Assembly (NCBI GenBank): GCA_964555675.1
Contig: CAZKTU010000288.1
Span: forward strand, 1-7,492
Direction of reading: 5' to 3'
From: CAIWXH01 sp964555675
GTDB lineage: Bacteria; Chloroflexota; Chloroflexia; Chloroflexales; Chloroflexaceae
Length of the DNA: 7,492 nucleotides
Part shown: positions 6,576 through 7,492 of the stretch, piece after piece
How positions within the stretch are numbered: the first letter of the stretch is position 1
How the letters are laid out: each line of letters starts with the position of its first letter
Position numbers and translations under genes: made by a program
The notes under the pieces: model-generated
Told to the model about the DNA's origin: nothing
Seen by the model: the letters and a program-made list of their open reading frames with translations, nothing else
Database searches by the model: none

Positions 6576-6974
6576 ATGAAACTGAACACCTATTTTCTCA
6601 TCCTGGTCGGGATGTCGGTGATCATTGTCGGTTTGCTGTACGGCGTATCGCCCACATGGTTCGCGAGCACCTTGCTGAGCGGGGCGCAGCAACCAACCGT
6701 GGACCAATCCCACGTCCTGCGCGCAAACATGGCGCTCTACGTAGGGTTTGGCAGCTTCTGGCTGTACTGCGCCTTTTCGGAAAAGCTTCACGCCATCGCC
6801 CTGGTGGTGTTCATGGTCTTCTCGGGGAGCCTGGCCATCGGGCGTCTTCTGAGCGTCCTGGTGGACGGCATGCCCTCCCCGATCTTTATCGCTTACATCA
6901 TTATCGAGCTGGCCCCCATCCCGGTGGCACTGTGGCTGCTGGCGCGCATCCGTGGGGCTGCCGGAAGGTCCTGA
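6576..6974 (+). CDS. DUF4345-family four-span membrane protein
   Basis: A 132-residue small membrane protein. The ATG at 6576 has AGGA eight bases upstream and begins at the first membrane span; the longer in-frame reading from a GTG at 6456 adds 40 residues of non-hydrophobic, low-quality sequence with no ribosome site. Spans are at about 5-25, 50-67, 71-95 and 101-124. Family-like landmarks are LRANMALYVGFG (48-59), GRLLSVLVDG (89-98) with its Arg and Asp, and the lone in-membrane acidic residue Glu110 in the last span. The length agrees with DUF4345 proteins. Function is unknown. It is the last plus-strand gene before a strong terminator and is probably transcribed with the GAP-family gene. 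Confidence 0.8.
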   Translation: MKLNTYFLILVGMSVIIVGLLYGVSPTWFASTLLSGAQQPTVDQSHVLRANMALYVGFGSFWLYCAFSEKLHAIALVVFMVFSGSLAIGRLLSVLVDGMPSPIFIAYIIIELAPIPVALWLLARIRGAAGRS

Positions 6975-7005
6975 CCGCCCAGCGAAAGAGCTCAACCGGG
7001 AATGC

Positions 7006-7047
7006 CACAGGCCACCGGGAGGATACACCTCCCGGTGGCCTGTGTTT
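7006..7047 (+). terminator. Strong intrinsic terminator after the DUF4345 gene
   Basis: A perfect 17-bp stem (7006-7022 with 7028-7044) closes a five-base loop, ATACA, and is followed by TTT on the plus strand. It begins 32 bases after the DUF4345 stop. It also lies downstream of the convergent minus-strand gene ending at 7075, so it may stop transcription from both sides, although the minus-strand 3' side has no T-run. Confidence 0.8.
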
Positions 7048-7074
7048 GCGCGCGGACATCTGGGCCCGAGCCGC

Positions 7075-7365
7075 CTAGCGGGCCCTGCCGAGGCGGTTGC
7101 GGTTCGCGTAGCCCGAGCCACCGATGGCGCCGGTGTCGAGCAGAAAGGCCAGGAACACCCAGAACCAGCCCCAGAAGTCGAGGCCCCCGGGACCCCAGAC
7201 CAGCACATACATGAGCGTGGTGAAGGGCAGGAAGAGGATGCCCAGCAGCGGCAAGAACCAGCCCCCGCCGAAGGCGGCGCTGAACAGCACCGGGCGGGCC
7301 AGCCAGATGAACAGCACGCCGAGGCGCGGGAACATGCCGGCGAAGATCGCGAACAGACAACCCAT
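7075..7365 (-). CDS. Small conserved hypothetical membrane protein
   Basis: A 96-residue hydrophobic protein. The start at 7365 is supported by AAGGAG (complement of 7374-7379) eight bases upstream. It begins MGCLFAIFAGMFPRLGVLFIW, with further hydrophobic segments at about 36-57 and 64-80, the motif LPFTTLMYVLVWGPGG (46-61), and a basic tail (NRNRLGRAR). I recall very similar short proteins in Actinobacteria and Chloroflexota, annotated only as hypothetical, sharing the FPR, LLGILFLPFTTLMYVLVW and final Asp-Gly regions. No catalytic residues are visible and the function is unknown. It converges on the DUF4345 gene across the terminator. Confidence 0.75.
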   Translation of the reverse strand: MGCLFAIFAGMFPRLGVLFIWLARPVLFSAAFGGGWFLPLLGILFLPFTTLMYVLVWGPGGLDFWGWFWVFLAFLLDTGAIGGSGYANRNRLGRAR

Positions 7366-7450
7366 ACTCGCAACTCCTTGTCACACTCGCGACCGGCGAA
7401 TCTCGTCGACGCGTTATCAGGCGCCCGGCCTTCAAGGGCCAGGGATGGCC

Positions 7451-7492
7451 TCAGTTGTTGCGCTCGACCGGCACGCTGCTGGCGCCGGCCTT
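7451..7492 (-). CDS. Probable C-terminus of a minus-strand gene (partial)
   Basis: Reading leftwards from the right edge, one minus-strand frame gives KAGASSVPVERNN and then TGA (complement of 7451-7453). Its end is 85 bases before the ATG of the small membrane protein on the same strand. Thirteen residues are too few to name a family, so this call rests mainly on position and plausible composition. Confidence 0.35.
   Translation of the reverse strand, partial: KAGASSVPVERNN

Noticed and set aside
6495..7373. A 292-codon minus-strand frame covering the DUF4345 gene and the small membrane protein.
   Set aside because: It runs through the terminator hairpin and opposes a clear four-span protein. 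The real minus-strand gene at 7075-7365 is in another frame and has a strong ribosome site.
7427..7440. GGCC/GGCC mini-hairpin as a terminator for the gene at the right edge.
   Set aside because: Only four firm base pairs plus a wobble and no T-tract on the minus strand; expected by chance in such GC-rich DNA.

Overview
This is a GC-rich (roughly two-thirds G+C by eye) bacterial segment with no RNA genes, mobile elements or CRISPR. The gene families and their arrangement (propeller-type sensor kinase with a GAF domain and a HisKA_3 transmitter, stand-alone receiver, DUF6325, LURP-one-related, GAP-family and DUF4345 proteins) suggest a Chloroflexota bacterium or another GC-rich environmental lineage. 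That assignment is inference from style and content; no taxonomic marker gene is present.

Layout. Positions 1-1445 hold a three-gene set on the minus strand, read right to left: a stand-alone response-regulator receiver (1101-1445), a LURP-one-related (tubby-like) protein (514-1077) and a DUF6325 protein that runs off the left edge (1-451). The gaps are 23 and 62 bases, so one transcript is likely. A 221-base divergent intergenic region (1446-1666) follows, with a 15-bp inverted repeat and a -10-like box directly before the next gene. Positions 1667-5464 encode a very large plus-strand sensor histidine kinase: signal segment, 14 tandem propeller blades, Y_Y_Y domain, one membrane span, GAF domain, HisKA_3 and HATPase.

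Positions 5465-5778 are a 314-base non-coding stretch with a 12-bp palindrome, a good extended -10 promoter candidate and nested hairpins in the predicted leader. They precede a six-span GAP-family membrane protein (5779-6447) and a four-span DUF4345 protein (6576-6974), both on the plus strand. A perfect 17-bp-stem hairpin followed by TTT ends this unit. It faces a small minus-strand membrane protein (7075-7365). The last bases probably hold the C-terminus of another minus-strand gene (7451-7492).

How the parts may work together. The kinase has a predicted extracytoplasmic sensor, like the large propeller sensors of glycan-responsive systems, and an intact NarX/DesK-like transmitter. Its divergent neighbour is a receiver with no DNA-binding domain, followed by a LURP-one-related protein and a DUF6325 protein. 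The local output is therefore not obviously transcriptional. A phospho-relay, or a protein-protein output at the membrane, is the most interesting open question in the window.
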